Assembly: GCA_019694555.1 (NCBI GenBank) | Contig: JAIBBS010000020.1 | Location: forward strand, 1 to 64,000 | Direction of reading: 5' to 3' | From: Nannocystaceae bacterium | GTDB taxonomy: Bacteria; Myxococcota_A; Polyangia; Nannocystales; Nannocystaceae | Length of the DNA: 64,000 bases | In this document: positions 22,882-31,116 of the stretch, piece by piece | Layout: each line of letters begins with the position of its first letter | Position numbering within the stretch: the stretch's first letter is position 1 | Notes under the pieces: generated by a model | Told to the model about the DNA's origin: nothing | Seen by the model: the letters and a program-made list of their open reading frames with translations, nothing else | Database searches by the model: none | Translations under genes and position numbers: made by a program

Positions 22882-24273
22882 TCACTCGATGCGGGCGATC
22901 TCGCTGAGATACCCCGCGGCGTCGCGGTCGAGCGACACCACCGAGATCGAGTCGTCGAGCGTGTTGGCGACGTAGGCGCGCTGCGCGACGGGATCGATCG
23001 CGATCTCGTCGGCGCCCTCGCCCAGCTCGAGCTGCGCGAGCACGCGCCAGCTCGACAGCCCCACGATCGCGAGCTCGCCCTGCGCGTAGCAGCTGACCAG
23101 CGCCAGCGCTTCGCCGTCGCTGGGGCGGTGGATCGCGAGCAGGTTCGGTTGCTCGCACAAAGGCAGCATTCCGACGATGGCGTCGCGCGGGTCGCCGTCG
23201 TCCGCGACGGTGGTGTCGACGCGCAGCAGCGAGGCCGGCGTGGTCTGCACCACCAGCAGCGAGGTGCCGCCGGCGGGATCCTCGAACGCGAGATCGCCGA
23301 GGTACGGCTGCTGGTGCACGCCCTCGGGATTGACGGTCGCGAGCGACGACTCGTCGCCGGGCACCAGCACGTCCAGCCCCGGCGCGACCGCGAAGCGGCG
23401 CACCGACGGGAAGAAGCGCTGGCTGGTGTAGAGCACCGAGCGCGTGCACTCGCGGCTGCCCGCGGGCGGGTTGGCGAGGTCGCACGGCCGCGCGTCGACG
23501 CCGAAGCCGCCGGCGTACTCGGTCTCGTCGAAGGGGTCGCTGCGGTAGAACTCGCCGACCACGTCCGCGAGCTCGGGTCCGAGCTCGCCGTCGAGTGCGA
23601 TCAACGAGATCGCGCCGCCCAGCAGGTGCGGCACGTAGGCGAAGCGGTAGCCCTGATCGTCCACGACCACCCGCGAGGGATCGTCGGGCAGCTCGACGCC
23701 GGGGCGATCGAAGGCCTGGTCGAGCATGTGCACGTCGTCGCACTCGCCGTCTTGGGCCTGGCCGCAGTCGAGCGTGGGACCGCCACCGGACTCGATCACG
23801 TCCATCCACACCACCGCGGCCGGCAGACGCTGCACCGTCAGCAGCCGCAGCGGCCCGCCCTCGCCCCCGGGGCGATCGATCGCGAGGTTGCCGACCGCGC
23901 TGCCCAGCCCGACCGCGGCACCGGGCACGACCATCGCCTTGGCGTCGCAGCGCAGGCGGCCGTCCGCGGGCACGTCCACGCAAGCCTTGCCGCCGCCGTC
24001 CAGCGGCGCCAGATCGAGCGTCAGCACGCCGCCACGCTCCTGCGAGCGATCCCAGTTGCCGTTGGTGACGAACAGCAAGCGGCCCTCGGGCGAGAGCGCG
24101 ACGCCGGTGGGCTGGCGCAGATCGTCGAGCGTCGCCTCGGGCCGATCGCGACCGCAGGCCGCGATGCCCAGCAGCAACGTCCCCGCGATCGCGACGGCTC
24201 GCACGCGCCCCGAGGATGGCACGTTTCGCCCGCGCGGCGTCGCGCCCGGCGGCGCGTCGCGTCCGCGACTCAC
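22882..24273 (-). CDS. Propeller-like lipoprotein in the export-gate operon
   Basis: This 463-residue protein has a long signal peptide with core VAIAGTLLLGIAAC (lipobox GIAAC). The mature part has YVTN/YncE-like repeats (TGVALSPEGRLLFVTN, and EIAIDPVAQRAYVANTLDDSI near the end), so a seven-bladed beta-propeller on the outside of a membrane is likely. It has several Cys pairs. The GTG start overlaps the sctT stop as GTGA; two further GTGs downstream would also precede the signal. Being the last gene of a type III gate operon is unusual. Confidence 0.7.
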   Translation of the reverse strand: MSRGRDAPPGATPRGRNVPSSGRVRAVAIAGTLLLGIAACGRDRPEATLDDLRQPTGVALSPEGRLLFVTNGNWDRSQERGGVLTLDLAPLDGGGKACVDVPADGRLRCDAKAMVVPGAAVGLGSAVGNLAIDRPGGEGGPLRLLTVQRLPAAVVWMDVIESGGGPTLDCGQAQDGECDDVHMLDQAFDRPGVELPDDPSRVVVDDQGYRFAYVPHLLGGAISLIALDGELGPELADVVGEFYRSDPFDETEYAGGFGVDARPCDLANPPAGSRECTRSVLYTSQRFFPSVRRFAVAPGLDVLVPGDESSLATVNPEGVHQQPYLGDLAFEDPAGGTSLLVVQTTPASLLRVDTTVADDGDPRDAIVGMLPLCEQPNLLAIHRPSDGEALALVSCYAQGELAIVGLSSWRVLAQLELGEGADEIAIDPVAQRAYVANTLDDSISVVSLDRDAAGYLSEIARIE

Positions 24274-25016
24274 GGCCCCAGCAGCACGCGCGTGCGCGCA
24301 GCCTCGAGCGCGGCCTCGGGCACCGCCGGCAGCGCCGACGCGCCCCAGCGTGCGGCATCGATCGCCCACGACGCCCCGAGCGCGGCGAGCACCGCGGCGA
24401 GCCGCAGCATCGGCGTCACCGCGGACGCGAGCACCGGCGCCACACCGGGGCCGCGCGAGGCCACCGCCGCGAGCAGCTCGACCGCGACCGCGGCGAGCAA
24501 CGCCGGGGTCGCGAGCGCGAGCGCGAGCGTGGTCGCCGACGTGATCGCGGCGATCGACCACGGCCCGAGCTGCGCGACGGCGGGGATCCATGCCTGCGGA
24601 TCGCCCAGCGGAAACAGCGAGCCCAGCGACACGTTGCCCTGCAGCGCCGCGTGGTGCAGCCCCAACGCCAACGCCAGCGCGCTCACCAGCGCGAGCACCA
24701 GCGCGACGAAGCTGGCCGGCGGCGTCCGCAGCACCAGCGCGGAGGTCGTGGCCGCGCCGATCACCGCGTGGGTCGGCCACGCGAGCACGAGCCCGATCAC
24801 GGTGCCCAGCACGAGCTCGGCGATCAGCGCCGGCACGAAGCCCCAGGCGAGCACGGGCGCGCCGCCGCCGGGCAGCGACAACGCGAGCACGCCGCCCAGC
24901 AGCGCGGCCACGGCCCAGCTGGTGCCCGGCATCGCCGCGCGCAGGCCCGGCTGCACGCGCACGATCGCGAAGCAGCGCGCGAACGCCAGCACCAGCGCGG
25001 CCACGACCGCGTTCAT
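24270..25016 (-). CDS. sctT: Type III export-gate protein SctT/FliR
   Basis: This 248-residue, all-helical membrane protein of FliR/SctT type forms, with SctR and SctS, the helical gate through which type III substrates pass. Hydrophobic helices fill the whole length. ARCFAIVRVQPGL near the start and the central FVPALIAELVLGTVIGLVLA match the family pattern of an early PxL motif and a conserved Glu-containing helix. ATG overlaps the sctS stop. Whether it belongs to a flagellum or an injectisome cannot be told from this gene. Confidence 0.8.
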   Translation of the reverse strand: MNAVVAALVLAFARCFAIVRVQPGLRAAMPGTSWAVAALLGGVLALSLPGGGAPVLAWGFVPALIAELVLGTVIGLVLAWPTHAVIGAATTSALVLRTPPASFVALVLALVSALALALGLHHAALQGNVSLGSLFPLGDPQAWIPAVAQLGPWSIAAITSATTLALALATPALLAAVAVELLAAVASRGPGVAPVLASAVTPMLRLAAVLAALGASWAIDAARWGASALPAVPEAALEAARTRVLLGP

Positions 25017-25282
25017 GGCCCGCGCCCGAGCGCGCCCAGCTGCTGCCACGCGGCCGCGGTGTGCTCGGTGAGCTGCGTGGCCCAGCCGGCGCCGAAGGCC
25101 GCGATCGCGGCGAAGACCGCGACCGCCCGCAGCAGCAGCCCCAGCGTCGGATCGGTCAGGCCCAGTGCGCGCGTGAGCACGGCGGTCGCGAGCACGCCCG
25201 CGACCGCGGCGGCCACCAGCGGCAGCGCGATGAGCAGCGCCACCGCGAAGCCGTCGTGGACCGTGGCCAGCGCCTCGTTCAC
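25013..25282 (-). CDS. sctS: Type III export-gate protein SctS/FliQ
   Basis: This 89-residue protein has the two-helix hairpin of FliQ/SctS: an ALLIALPLVAAAVAGVLATA helix with the conserved Pro, a linker ending TDPTLGLLLRAV (compare TQIQDPTLSF in relatives), and a second helix. SctS packs around the SctR5-SctT1 gate. It lies between sctR and sctT with GTGA and ATGA overlaps, the canonical R-S-T order. Confidence 0.82.
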   Translation of the reverse strand: MNEALATVHDGFAVALLIALPLVAAAVAGVLATAVLTRALGLTDPTLGLLLRAVAVFAAIAAFGAGWATQLTEHTAAAWQQLGALGRGP

Positions 25283-25908
25283 GCGTAGCCCTCGATGAGC
25301 CCGCCGACGATCACGGTCCAGCCGCCGACCGCGAGGAAGAGCAACAGCTTGAGCGGCACCGACACCAGCGCGACCGGCAGCTGCGTGAAGCCCAGCAGCG
25401 TGACCGCCTGGGCCACGAGCAGGTCGACCACGACCAGCGGCACCAGCACCACGACCGCCATCGTCAGCGCCTCGCGCAGCTCGGTGACCAGGAAGCCCGG
25501 CACCACCACCAGCGGATCGTCGAGCGTGCGCTGCTGCAGCGACGAGAAGAACTCGAGCTCGCCGGCATCGGCGTGGCGCTGCAGGAACGACAGCCACGGC
25601 GCTGCGGCATCGAACCATCCGCCGCCGGCCGCGACGCCCGCGAGCCCGCCTTGGGCCTCGACCTCGCCCCACACGGCGCCGGCGGTCGGCGCCATCACGA
25701 TCGCGGTCACGACCAGCGCCAGCGCCAGCATCACCGGCAACGGCAGCAGCGCCTCGGCGCCCAGGCCCACGCGCACCGCTCCCAGCAGCACCGACGACTT
25801 CGCGAACGCCGTCGCGACCACCAGCACGATCGGCACGATCGCGAGCCACGCGAGCGAGCCCGCGCCTGCGTCGAGCTCAGCCACCTTGGTCCCAGCCCCC
25901 GCGTCCAC
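25279..25908 (-). CDS. sctR: Type III export-gate protein SctR/FliP
   Basis: This protein of up to 209 residues is clearly FliP/SctR, the pentameric gate subunit. The C-terminal block has [42 protein letters not shown] and [11 protein letters not shown], all near family consensus. The N-terminal half has [13 protein letters not shown] in place of the usual TSFTRIIIVLSFLR. No cleavable signal is evident. The first GTG overlaps the FliO-like gene by 32 nt; a second GTG at 25884 would reduce this to 8 nt. Confidence 0.88.
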   Translation of the reverse strand: MDAGAGTKVAELDAGAGSLAWLAIVPIVLVVATAFAKSSVLLGAVRVGLGAEALLPLPVMLALALVVTAIVMAPTAGAVWGEVEAQGGLAGVAAGGGWFDAAAPWLSFLQRHADAGELEFFSSLQQRTLDDPLVVVPGFLVTELREALTMAVVVLVPLVVVDLLVAQAVTLLGFTQLPVALVSVPLKLLLFLAVGGWTVIVGGLIEGYA

Positions 25909-26227
25909 GGGTGCCGCCCGCGACGATCGGCGTGCCGCCGCGGACGCCCGTGGGCTCGCGCGGGCCGTCGTTCTTCACCGCGCGCAGCCGATCGCCCAGG
26001 TCGCACAGCAGCGTCGGCGCGGCGCCGGTGCCGGCACCGACGACCAGCCGCCGGTCCTCGATCACGACCACGTAGACCGCGTGCTGCGGCGAGAGCCGGA
26101 TGGTCCGCAGCACCTGCGGGTCGGCCTGACGGGCCCGCCGTCCCAGGAACGCCAGCACGCCCGCGAGCGCCGCGAGCACGAGACCGACTTCGACCAGGAC
26201 CAGGGCAGACGACGCCGCGAGCAGCAT
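25877..26227 (-). CDS. FliO-like protein, first gene of the export-gate operon
   Basis: This 116-residue protein has one N-terminal membrane helix (about 3-28) and then a small beta domain ([20 protein letters not shown]) that matches the FliO pattern, followed by a disordered Gly/Arg-rich tail. FliO is a chaperone for FliP assembly in flagellar systems and is usually missing from injectisomes. TACCGT lies 6 nt before the ATG with no ribosome-binding site, so it is probably leaderless. Confidence 0.6.
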   Translation of the reverse strand: MLLAASSALVLVEVGLVLAALAGVLAFLGRRARQADPQVLRTIRLSPQHAVYVVVIEDRRLVVGAGTGAAPTLLCDLGDRLRAVKNDGPREPTGVRGGTPIVAGGTRGRGGWDQGG

Positions 26228-26233
26228 GCGACC

Positions 26234-26261
26234 ACGGTAGGCCGCCGCCCCGTGGCGACAA
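26234..26261 (-). promoter_or_regulatory. Promoter of the export-gate operon
   Basis: TTGTCG, 16 nt, then TACCGT, 6 nt before the first start codon. The -35 element uses the last T residues of the rplQ terminator. Confidence 0.55.
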
Positions 26262-26286
26262 AAAAACCCGCAGAGATCCTGCGGGT
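26258..26286 (-). terminator. Intrinsic terminator of the alpha operon
   Basis: The perfect 8-bp stem ACCCGCAG/CTGCGGGT has a 5-nt loop and, on the minus strand, a run of about seven T residues. It is 57 nt past the rplQ stop. Confidence 0.92.
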
Positions 26287-26343
26287 CCTTCGCGGTCGCG
26301 CGTCGCCGGGCCGGACGGGCTCACCCGCCCGACCCTGCTGCGC

Positions 26344-26748
26344 TCAGACCAGCTCGACGATGGCCATCGGCGCGCCGTCGCCGGGTCGCGGCGCGGTGCG
26401 GACGATGCGGGTGTACCCGCCCGGCCGGTCCTTGAAGCGCGGCGCGACCTCGGTGAAGAGCTTGGTCAGCGCCTCGCGGGTCCGCACCAGCCGGCCGGCC
26501 ATGCGGATCGCGTGCACCACCTGCGCCTGCTCGGCCTTGGTGCGCTCGTCGAGCGGCTTGGCCACCAGCGCGTGCACGCCGATGCTGCGCGTGATCACGC
26601 GCTCGACGTACTTGCGGAGCTCCTTGGCCTTGGGCTCGGTCGTGGTGATCCGCCCGTGCTCGACGAGCGAGGTCGCCATGTTGCGGAACATGGCGCTGCG
26701 GTGGGTGCTGTTTCGGCCGAACTTCCGGCCAGCGTCGCGATGTCGCAT
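26344..26748 (-). CDS. rplQ: 50S ribosomal protein L17
   Basis: L17 (134 residues) binds 23S rRNA near the tunnel exit. The N-terminus [20 protein letters not shown] is the family signature, and [12 protein letters not shown] follows. It is the last gene of the alpha operon and lies 24 bp after rpoA. The sequence after residue 110 is a short variable tail. Length is typical. Confidence 0.98.
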   Translation of the reverse strand: MRHRDAGRKFGRNSTHRSAMFRNMATSLVEHGRITTTEPKAKELRKYVERVITRSIGVHALVAKPLDERTKAEQAQVVHAIRMAGRLVRTREALTKLFTEVAPRFKDRPGGYTRIVRTAPRPGDGAPMAIVELV

Positions 26749-26772
26749 GTCTCGTGCCTCGTGCGCCTTCGA

Positions 26773-27786
26773 TCAGGCGTCGTCGCGGGCCGGTGGCGGG
26801 CCCTGCCAGTTGGGGATCTTCATGCCCAGCGACAAGCCCATCTGCGCCAAGATCTCCTTGATCTCTTTGAGGGACTTGCGACCGAAGTTCTTGGTCTTGA
26901 GCATCTCGGCCTCGGTCTTCTGCACCAAGTCGCCGATGTAGTGGATGTTCGCGTTCTGCAGGCAGTTGGCCGAGCGGACCGACAGCTCGAGCTCGTCCAC
27001 CGAACGCCACAGGTACTCGTTGAGCTTGTCCTCTTCGGTCGGCTCGGCCGCGGTGGCCTCCTCGATCTCCTCGCGATTGATGAAGATCGAGAGCTGCTCC
27101 TTGAGGATCTTGGCCGCGAACGCGACCGCGTCGTCGGGGCGGACCGAACCGTCGGTCCAGACCTCGAGCACGAGGCGGTCGTAGTCCGTGCGCTGCCCGA
27201 CGCGCGCGTTGGTGACGCGGTAGTTCACCTTCTGGATCGGCGAGAACAGGCTGTCGATCGGGATCACGCCGATCGGCATGCCCTCGCGCTTGTTCTGGTC
27301 CGCGGTGGCGTAGCCACGACCCATCTCGCAGGTCAGCTCCATGCGCAGATGGCCGCCCTTCGACAGCGTCGCGATGTGCTGACCGGGGTCGAGCACCGAC
27401 ACGCCGGTGGGGCACTGGATGTCGCTGGCCTTGACCTCACCCTCGCCCTGCTTGTCGATCGTCAGCGTGCGCGGCGTGGAGTCGTCCATGCGCAGGCGCA
27501 GCGCCTTGATGTTGAGGATGATGTCGGTGACGTCCTCGACCACGCCTTCGATGGTCGTGAACTCGTGCAGCGCGCCCTCGATCCGAACCGTCGTGATCGC
27601 GGCGCCCTGCAGCGAGGACAAGAGCACGCGCCGCAGGCTGTTCGCGAGCGTGATGCCGTAGCCGCGCTCGAGCGGCTCGCACGTGAACTTGCCGTAGCTG
27701 TCCGTGAGGCTCTCGCCCTCGACCTCGAGCTTCTTGGGGCGGATGAGGTCGCGCCAGTTGCGGGCAATGGTGTTGGTGTCCTGCAT
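26773..27786 (-). CDS. rpoA: RNA polymerase alpha subunit
   Basis: Alpha dimerises to nucleate RNA polymerase assembly and its C-terminal domain contacts UP elements and activators. The 337-residue protein has the N-terminal assembly domain ([20 protein letters not shown] near 30-50) and, after a charged linker, the C-terminal domain with [17 protein letters not shown] and [13 protein letters not shown]. The ATG at the start of [11 protein letters not shown] is chosen; an upstream in-frame start would extend it into the intergenic region. Confidence 0.98.
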   Translation of the reverse strand: MQDTNTIARNWRDLIRPKKLEVEGESLTDSYGKFTCEPLERGYGITLANSLRRVLLSSLQGAAITTVRIEGALHEFTTIEGVVEDVTDIILNIKALRLRMDDSTPRTLTIDKQGEGEVKASDIQCPTGVSVLDPGQHIATLSKGGHLRMELTCEMGRGYATADQNKREGMPIGVIPIDSLFSPIQKVNYRVTNARVGQRTDYDRLVLEVWTDGSVRPDDAVAFAAKILKEQLSIFINREEIEEATAAEPTEEDKLNEYLWRSVDELELSVRSANCLQNANIHYIGDLVQKTEAEMLKTKNFGRKSLKEIKEILAQMGLSLGMKIPNWQGPPPARDDA

Positions 27787-27835
27787 CCCTCGTTCTCCTC
27801 GCGCGCGCGGGCCCACGTGGGCCCGCGCCGTCGCA

Positions 27836-28465
27836 TCACTTGCTGTAGAGCTCGACGATGAGCTGTTCGTCGATGTCGGCCGCGATGTCGGAGCGGGCCG
27901 GCAGCGCGGTGACCTTGCCGCGCATGTTGTCCTTGTCGAGTTCGATCCAGGTCGGCCGCGAGGTGCGGTCGACCTTGGACAGCGCGTCGACGATCTTCTG
28001 GATGCCGCGGCTGCTCTCGCGCACCTCGATCACGTCCCCGGGCTTGACCAGGTAGCTGGGGATGTCGATGCGCTTGCCGTTGATCGTGAAGTGACCGTGG
28101 CGAGCGAGCTGGCGCGCCTCGGCGTGGCTGCCACCGAAGCCGCAGCGCAGCACGACGTTGTCGAGGCGACGCTCGAGCAGCGACAGCAGGTTCTCGCCGG
28201 TGACGCCCTTCATGCGGGCCGCGCGGTAGTAGTACCCGCGGAACTGCCGCTCGAGGATGCCGTACATGCGCTTGACCTTCTGCTTCTCGCGCAGCTGCTG
28301 GCCGTAGTCCGACGGCCGACGCTTGCGGCCCTGACCGTGCTGGCCTGCGGGGTAGGGTCGGCGCTCGTACGCGCACTTCTGCGAGAAGCAGCGATCGCCC
28401 TTGAGGAAGAGCTGCACGTCTTCGCGACGGCAGAGACGACAAACGGGTCCGGTATAGCGAGCCAT
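27836..28465 (-). CDS. rpsD: 30S ribosomal protein S4, zinc-binding type
   Basis: S4 nucleates 30S assembly and lines the mRNA entry channel. The 209-residue protein keeps four N-terminal cysteines (9, 12, 26, 31), so it is the zinc-binding form. The S4 RNA-binding domain ([20 protein letters not shown]) follows around 100. The gene sits 49 bp upstream of rpoA in the usual order. Confidence 0.98.
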   Translation of the reverse strand: MARYTGPVCRLCRREDVQLFLKGDRCFSQKCAYERRPYPAGQHGQGRKRRPSDYGQQLREKQKVKRMYGILERQFRGYYYRAARMKGVTGENLLSLLERRLDNVVLRCGFGGSHAEARQLARHGHFTINGKRIDIPSYLVKPGDVIEVRESSRGIQKIVDALSKVDRTSRPTWIELDKDNMRGKVTALPARSDIAADIDEQLIVELYSK

Positions 28466-28472
28466 GTTCGGT

Positions 28473-28877
28473 TCAAACCCTGCGGCGCTTCGGGGGGCGG
28501 CAGCCGTTGTGGGGGATCGGGGTCACGTCCTTGATGGAGGTGACGCGCATGCCGGCGGCCTGGATGCCGCGCAGCGCCGACTCGCGACCCGCACCCGGGC
28601 CGCTGATGCGGATCGACACCGTGTGGACGCCGTGGTCGGCGGCCTTGCGCGCGGCCTCGTCGGCGGCGAGCTGCGCCGCGAACGGCGTCGACTTGCGCGA
28701 GCCCTTGAAGCCGCGCACGCCGGCGGACGCCCACGACAACACGTTGCCGTTGACGTCGGTGACGCTGACGATGGTGTTGTTGAACGTGGACCGGATGTGC
28801 ACGATGCCGGTCGAGACGTTCTTCTTCGCGCGCTTCTTGGCGGGCTTGTTCTGCTGCCCCTGCTGCGTGTTCGCCAT
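28473..28877 (-). CDS. rpsK: 30S ribosomal protein S11
   Basis: S11 (134 residues) forms part of the platform near the mRNA exit. It has [19 protein letters not shown] and the conserved end [10 protein letters not shown]. The N-terminus is a lysine- and glutamine-rich tail typical of the family. It lies 3 bp after rpsM and 7 bp before rpsD. Confidence 0.98.
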   Translation of the reverse strand: MANTQQGQQNKPAKKRAKKNVSTGIVHIRSTFNNTIVSVTDVNGNVLSWASAGVRGFKGSRKSTPFAAQLAADEAARKAADHGVHTVSIRISGPGAGRESALRGIQAAGMRVTSIKDVTPIPHNGCRPPKRRRV

Positions 28878-28880
28878 GGA

Positions 28881-29255
28881 CTAGACTCGCTTCTTCTGCG
28901 CGATGGTGGCGCGCTTGGGACCCTTGCGCGTACGCGCGTTGGTGTGCGTGCGCTGGCCTCGGACCGGCAGGCCACGGCGGTGTCGCAGCCCGCGGTAGCA
29001 ACCGAGATCCATCAAGCGCTTGATGCTCATCTGCACGTCGCGACGAAGGTCGCCCTCGACCTTGAAGGTGGTCTCGATGACGTGACGGATCGCGCTGACC
29101 TGCTCGTCGGTGAGATCGTCGGTGCGAACCGACGGACCCACGCCCGACTTGTCGAGGATCTGCGCCGCGGTGACGCGGCCGATTCCGTAGATGTACGTGA
29201 GGGCGACTTCGATCCGCTTGTTGCGGGGAAGGTCGACGCCGGCGATGCGTGCCAT
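28881..29255 (-). CDS. rpsM: 30S ribosomal protein S13
   Basis: S13 (124 residues) is in the 30S head and contacts the P-site tRNA and the 50S subunit. [19 protein letters not shown] opens it, [17 protein letters not shown] is the conserved core, and the basic tail [13 protein letters not shown] follows. It is 3 bp after rpmJ. Confidence 0.98.
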   Translation of the reverse strand: MARIAGVDLPRNKRIEVALTYIYGIGRVTAAQILDKSGVGPSVRTDDLTDEQVSAIRHVIETTFKVEGDLRRDVQMSIKRLMDLGCYRGLRHRRGLPVRGQRTHTNARTRKGPKRATIAQKKRV

Positions 29256-29258
29256 GGA

Positions 29259-29372
29259 CTAGCCCTGCCTCTGCTTGTGCTTGGGGTTCTCACAGATGAC
29301 GCGCACGGTGCCCTTGCGGCGGATCACCTTGCACTTGTCACAGATCTTCTTGACGCTGGCGCGGACTTTCAT
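29259..29372 (-). CDS. rpmJ: 50S ribosomal protein L36, zinc-binding type
   Basis: This 37-residue gene encodes [20 protein letters not shown] and the rest of L36. Cys11, Cys14, Cys27 and His32 form the zinc site, so this is the zinc-dependent form, in keeping with zinc-type S4 downstream. The stop is TAG. It lies between infA and rpsM as in most bacteria. Confidence 0.97.
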   Translation of the reverse strand: MKVRASVKKICDKCKVIRRKGTVRVICENPKHKQRQG

Positions 29373-29388
29373 GGCATCACGGAACGGC

Positions 29389-29670
29389 TTACGGCTTGTG
29401 TCGAGGGCTGGGCGTGGGGTCGAGGATCGTGGTTCGCTGGTCGGGGTCGTGTGCGGCCACGGGACCGAGGACGGTTCCGCGGGCGGGGTCGAGCCGGGCG
29501 CGACGCACTTCTACACGCATCCCGGTGGTGATGGGCAAGCCCAGTCGTTTGGCTTCGGTGGAGAGTCCGGCGACCAGCGTCGATCCGTCAGAGAGAAGAA
29601 GGCGAAACAGCTGGTTGCCCAGCTCGTGCTGCACCGTCGCGGTGAGCACGTCCTCGCGAGTCGAAGACAT
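29389..29670 (-). CDS. infA: Divergent translation initiation factor IF-1
   Basis: IF-1 blocks the A site during initiation. The 93-residue product aligns with IF-1 ([20 protein letters not shown], then DPARGTVL) and is in the infA position before rpmJ. It is unusually diverged: the SGKMR-NYIRI core is replaced by [11 protein letters not shown], and a tail of about 25 residues is added. It may be the only IF-1 or a paralog. Codon use is like the neighbours. The leader is almost entirely one hairpin. Confidence 0.75.
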   Translation of the reverse strand: MSSTREDVLTATVQHELGNQLFRLLLSDGSTLVAGLSTEAKRLGLPITTGMRVEVRRARLDPARGTVLGPVAAHDPDQRTTILDPTPSPRHKP

Positions 29671-29678
29671 GCGAAGTG

Positions 29679-29696
29679 CCCTGGGGGGCCCCAGGG
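29679..29696 (-). promoter_or_regulatory. Hairpin over the infA ribosome-binding region
   Basis: CCCTGGGG and CCCCAGGG are perfectly complementary and separated by 2 nt, ending 8 nt before the ATG. The only Shine-Dalgarno-like bases (AGGG) are inside the stem. Confidence 0.55.
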
Positions 29697-29703
29697 AGCG
29701 CGG

Positions 29704-29732
29704 AGTGTAGGAGTCACCCCCGCGGCTGTCCA
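29704..29732 (-). promoter_or_regulatory. Promoter of the infA-rpmJ-alpha operon
   Basis: TGGACA, 17 nt, then TACACT. The predicted start gives a leader of about 27 nt that consists mostly of the hairpin. Confidence 0.65.
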
Positions 29733-29831
29733 GCCGGCAATCGGCGGGGGCCCGCGTTGAGGATCCGCACTACTTCGGCCCCAGGCCGGGGGCAGCGCGG
29801 ACGGCCCTGCGTGCGCGTTGCAGGCCCGAGC

Positions 29832-30353
29832 ATGCGCACTTCGCTCGGACTGCTCGGATGGCTCGCAGCGCTGGTCACCACGGTCGGCTGCGGCACCGCC
29901 GATCCGCCGCGATCGGCCGCGGAACCGGCCGCCGCGCCCCGATCGCCCGCTACGCTCGGTGCGCCGGACGACGCCGCGCCGCCGGCCACCGCGGCGCCGC
30001 GAGGCGGCCCGGACTGCGGCGCGCTCAGCCGCACCGCGTGCATGGCGTCGCCGCACTGTACGCTGCAGCACGCCGGCACCGCCGATCGACGAACGTACCG
30101 GTGCCGGCCCGCGACCGCGCCGTGCGAGATCGGCTTCGCCCAGTCCGGGTTCTTCGGCTCCGGTGACGACATCCCCGCGGCGAAGCGCCAGCAGGCCGAC
30201 TGCAACGCGCGGCCCGGCTGCGTGTACGAGCCCGGCGGCTGCTACTGCCCGTGCCGCGGCGATGGCCAGACCACCGTGCCCGATGGGCCCGACGCGCCAC
30301 CGTGCCGCTGCGAATGCGGCGGCGGGACACCGCCGGTCTGCCGCGCGCGCTGA
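29832..30353 (+). CDS. Cys-rich lipoprotein
   Basis: This 173-residue protein has a signal peptide ending ALVTTVGC, a Pro/Ala-rich linker of about 40 residues, and a domain with about 15 cysteines (CGALSRTACMASPHC, CNARPGCVYEPGGCYCPC, CRCECGGG). The close pairs suggest a disulfide-rich fold. It is divergent from infA, within the block of accessory genes that separates adk from infA. Function unknown. Confidence 0.7.
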   Translation: MRTSLGLLGWLAALVTTVGCGTADPPRSAAEPAAAPRSPATLGAPDDAAPPATAAPRGGPDCGALSRTACMASPHCTLQHAGTADRRTYRCRPATAPCEIGFAQSGFFGSGDDIPAAKRQQADCNARPGCVYEPGGCYCPCRGDGQTTVPDGPDAPPCRCECGGGTPPVCRAR

Positions 30354-30447
30354 AGCAGCGCGGCCGCAATTCGAAATGCTGCCGCGCGCGCCGTGGTACG
30401 CGAAGGCCGGTCGCCACCGCGGCGGCCCTGCGAAGGATCGACGACCC

Positions 30448-31086
30448 ATGCACCGAAGCACCGCCGCCCTGCTCGCCACGCTCACGCTCGCGCCCGCATG
30501 CATGGAGCGCGGCAACGGTGAGCCCGCGACCGTGCGCCCGGAGCTCGGCGCCTTCTCGAAGGTCGACGTCGGCGGCGTCTTCGTGGTCCAGACCGAGGTC
30601 GCACCGGGTCCCGCGACCGTCGAGCTGCGCGGCGACAGCAACCTGCTGCCGCTGGTCGAGCTGCGCGTCGAGGGCGGCACGCTGCACGCGAGCACGCGCG
30701 ACAACATCTTGCCGCGGCTCGACCTCGAGCTGGTGCTGCACACGCCCGAGCTCAGCGCGCTCGAGCTCTCGGGGGCCGCGCGCGGCGACGTCACCGGTGT
30801 GCACGGCGACAGCTTCGAGCTCGAGCTCTCGGGCGCGAGCCGAGCCCGCGTGGCCGGCAGCGTGAAGACGCTGCGGCTCGAGCTCTCGGGTGCCTCGACC
30901 GCCGAGGCGCAGTCGCTGATCGCCGACGACGTCGACGCGGACCTCAGCGGCGCGAGCTCGGCCGAGATCGTCGCCAACGCCTCGCTCACCGCCGATGCCA
31001 GCGGCGCCAGCCGGCTGGGCTGGCGTGGCAACGCGACCCGCATCGATCGCGACGCCACCGGCGCGTCGCACATCGAGCGGCACTGA
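30448..31086 (+). CDS. Lipoprotein of the DUF2807 (GIN, adhesin-head-like) type
   Basis: This 212-residue protein has a short signal peptide with lipobox LAPAC. The mature part is a right-handed beta-helix built from repeats such as LELSGAARGDV, LELSGASRARV and ADLSGASSAEI, which is the DUF2807 putative auto-transporter head domain. It begins with the typical FSKVDVGGVFVVQTEV strand. GAAGGA lies 7 nt upstream of the ATG, so unlike several neighbours this gene has a clear ribosome-binding site. Confidence 0.8.
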   Translation: MHRSTAALLATLTLAPACMERGNGEPATVRPELGAFSKVDVGGVFVVQTEVAPGPATVELRGDSNLLPLVELRVEGGTLHASTRDNILPRLDLELVLHTPELSALELSGAARGDVTGVHGDSFELELSGASRARVAGSVKTLRLELSGASTAEAQSLIADDVDADLSGASSAEIVANASLTADASGASRLGWRGNATRIDRDATGASHIERH

Positions 31087-31116
31087 TCGCAGCGGACGCG
31101 CCGCCGATCCGATCAG
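31083..31116. terminator. Hairpin joining stops of convergent genes
   Basis: CTGATCG pairs with CGATCAG across a 20-nt loop that has further internal complementarity. The TGA of the DUF2807 gene pairs with the TCA of the desaturase gene. No T-tract. Confidence 0.4.

Noticed and set aside
28466-28480. GGTTCAAACCC resembling a tRNA T-loop
   Set aside because: It lies at the rpsK/rpsD junction, the flanking bases do not form a T-stem, and no acceptor or anticodon arm can be built.
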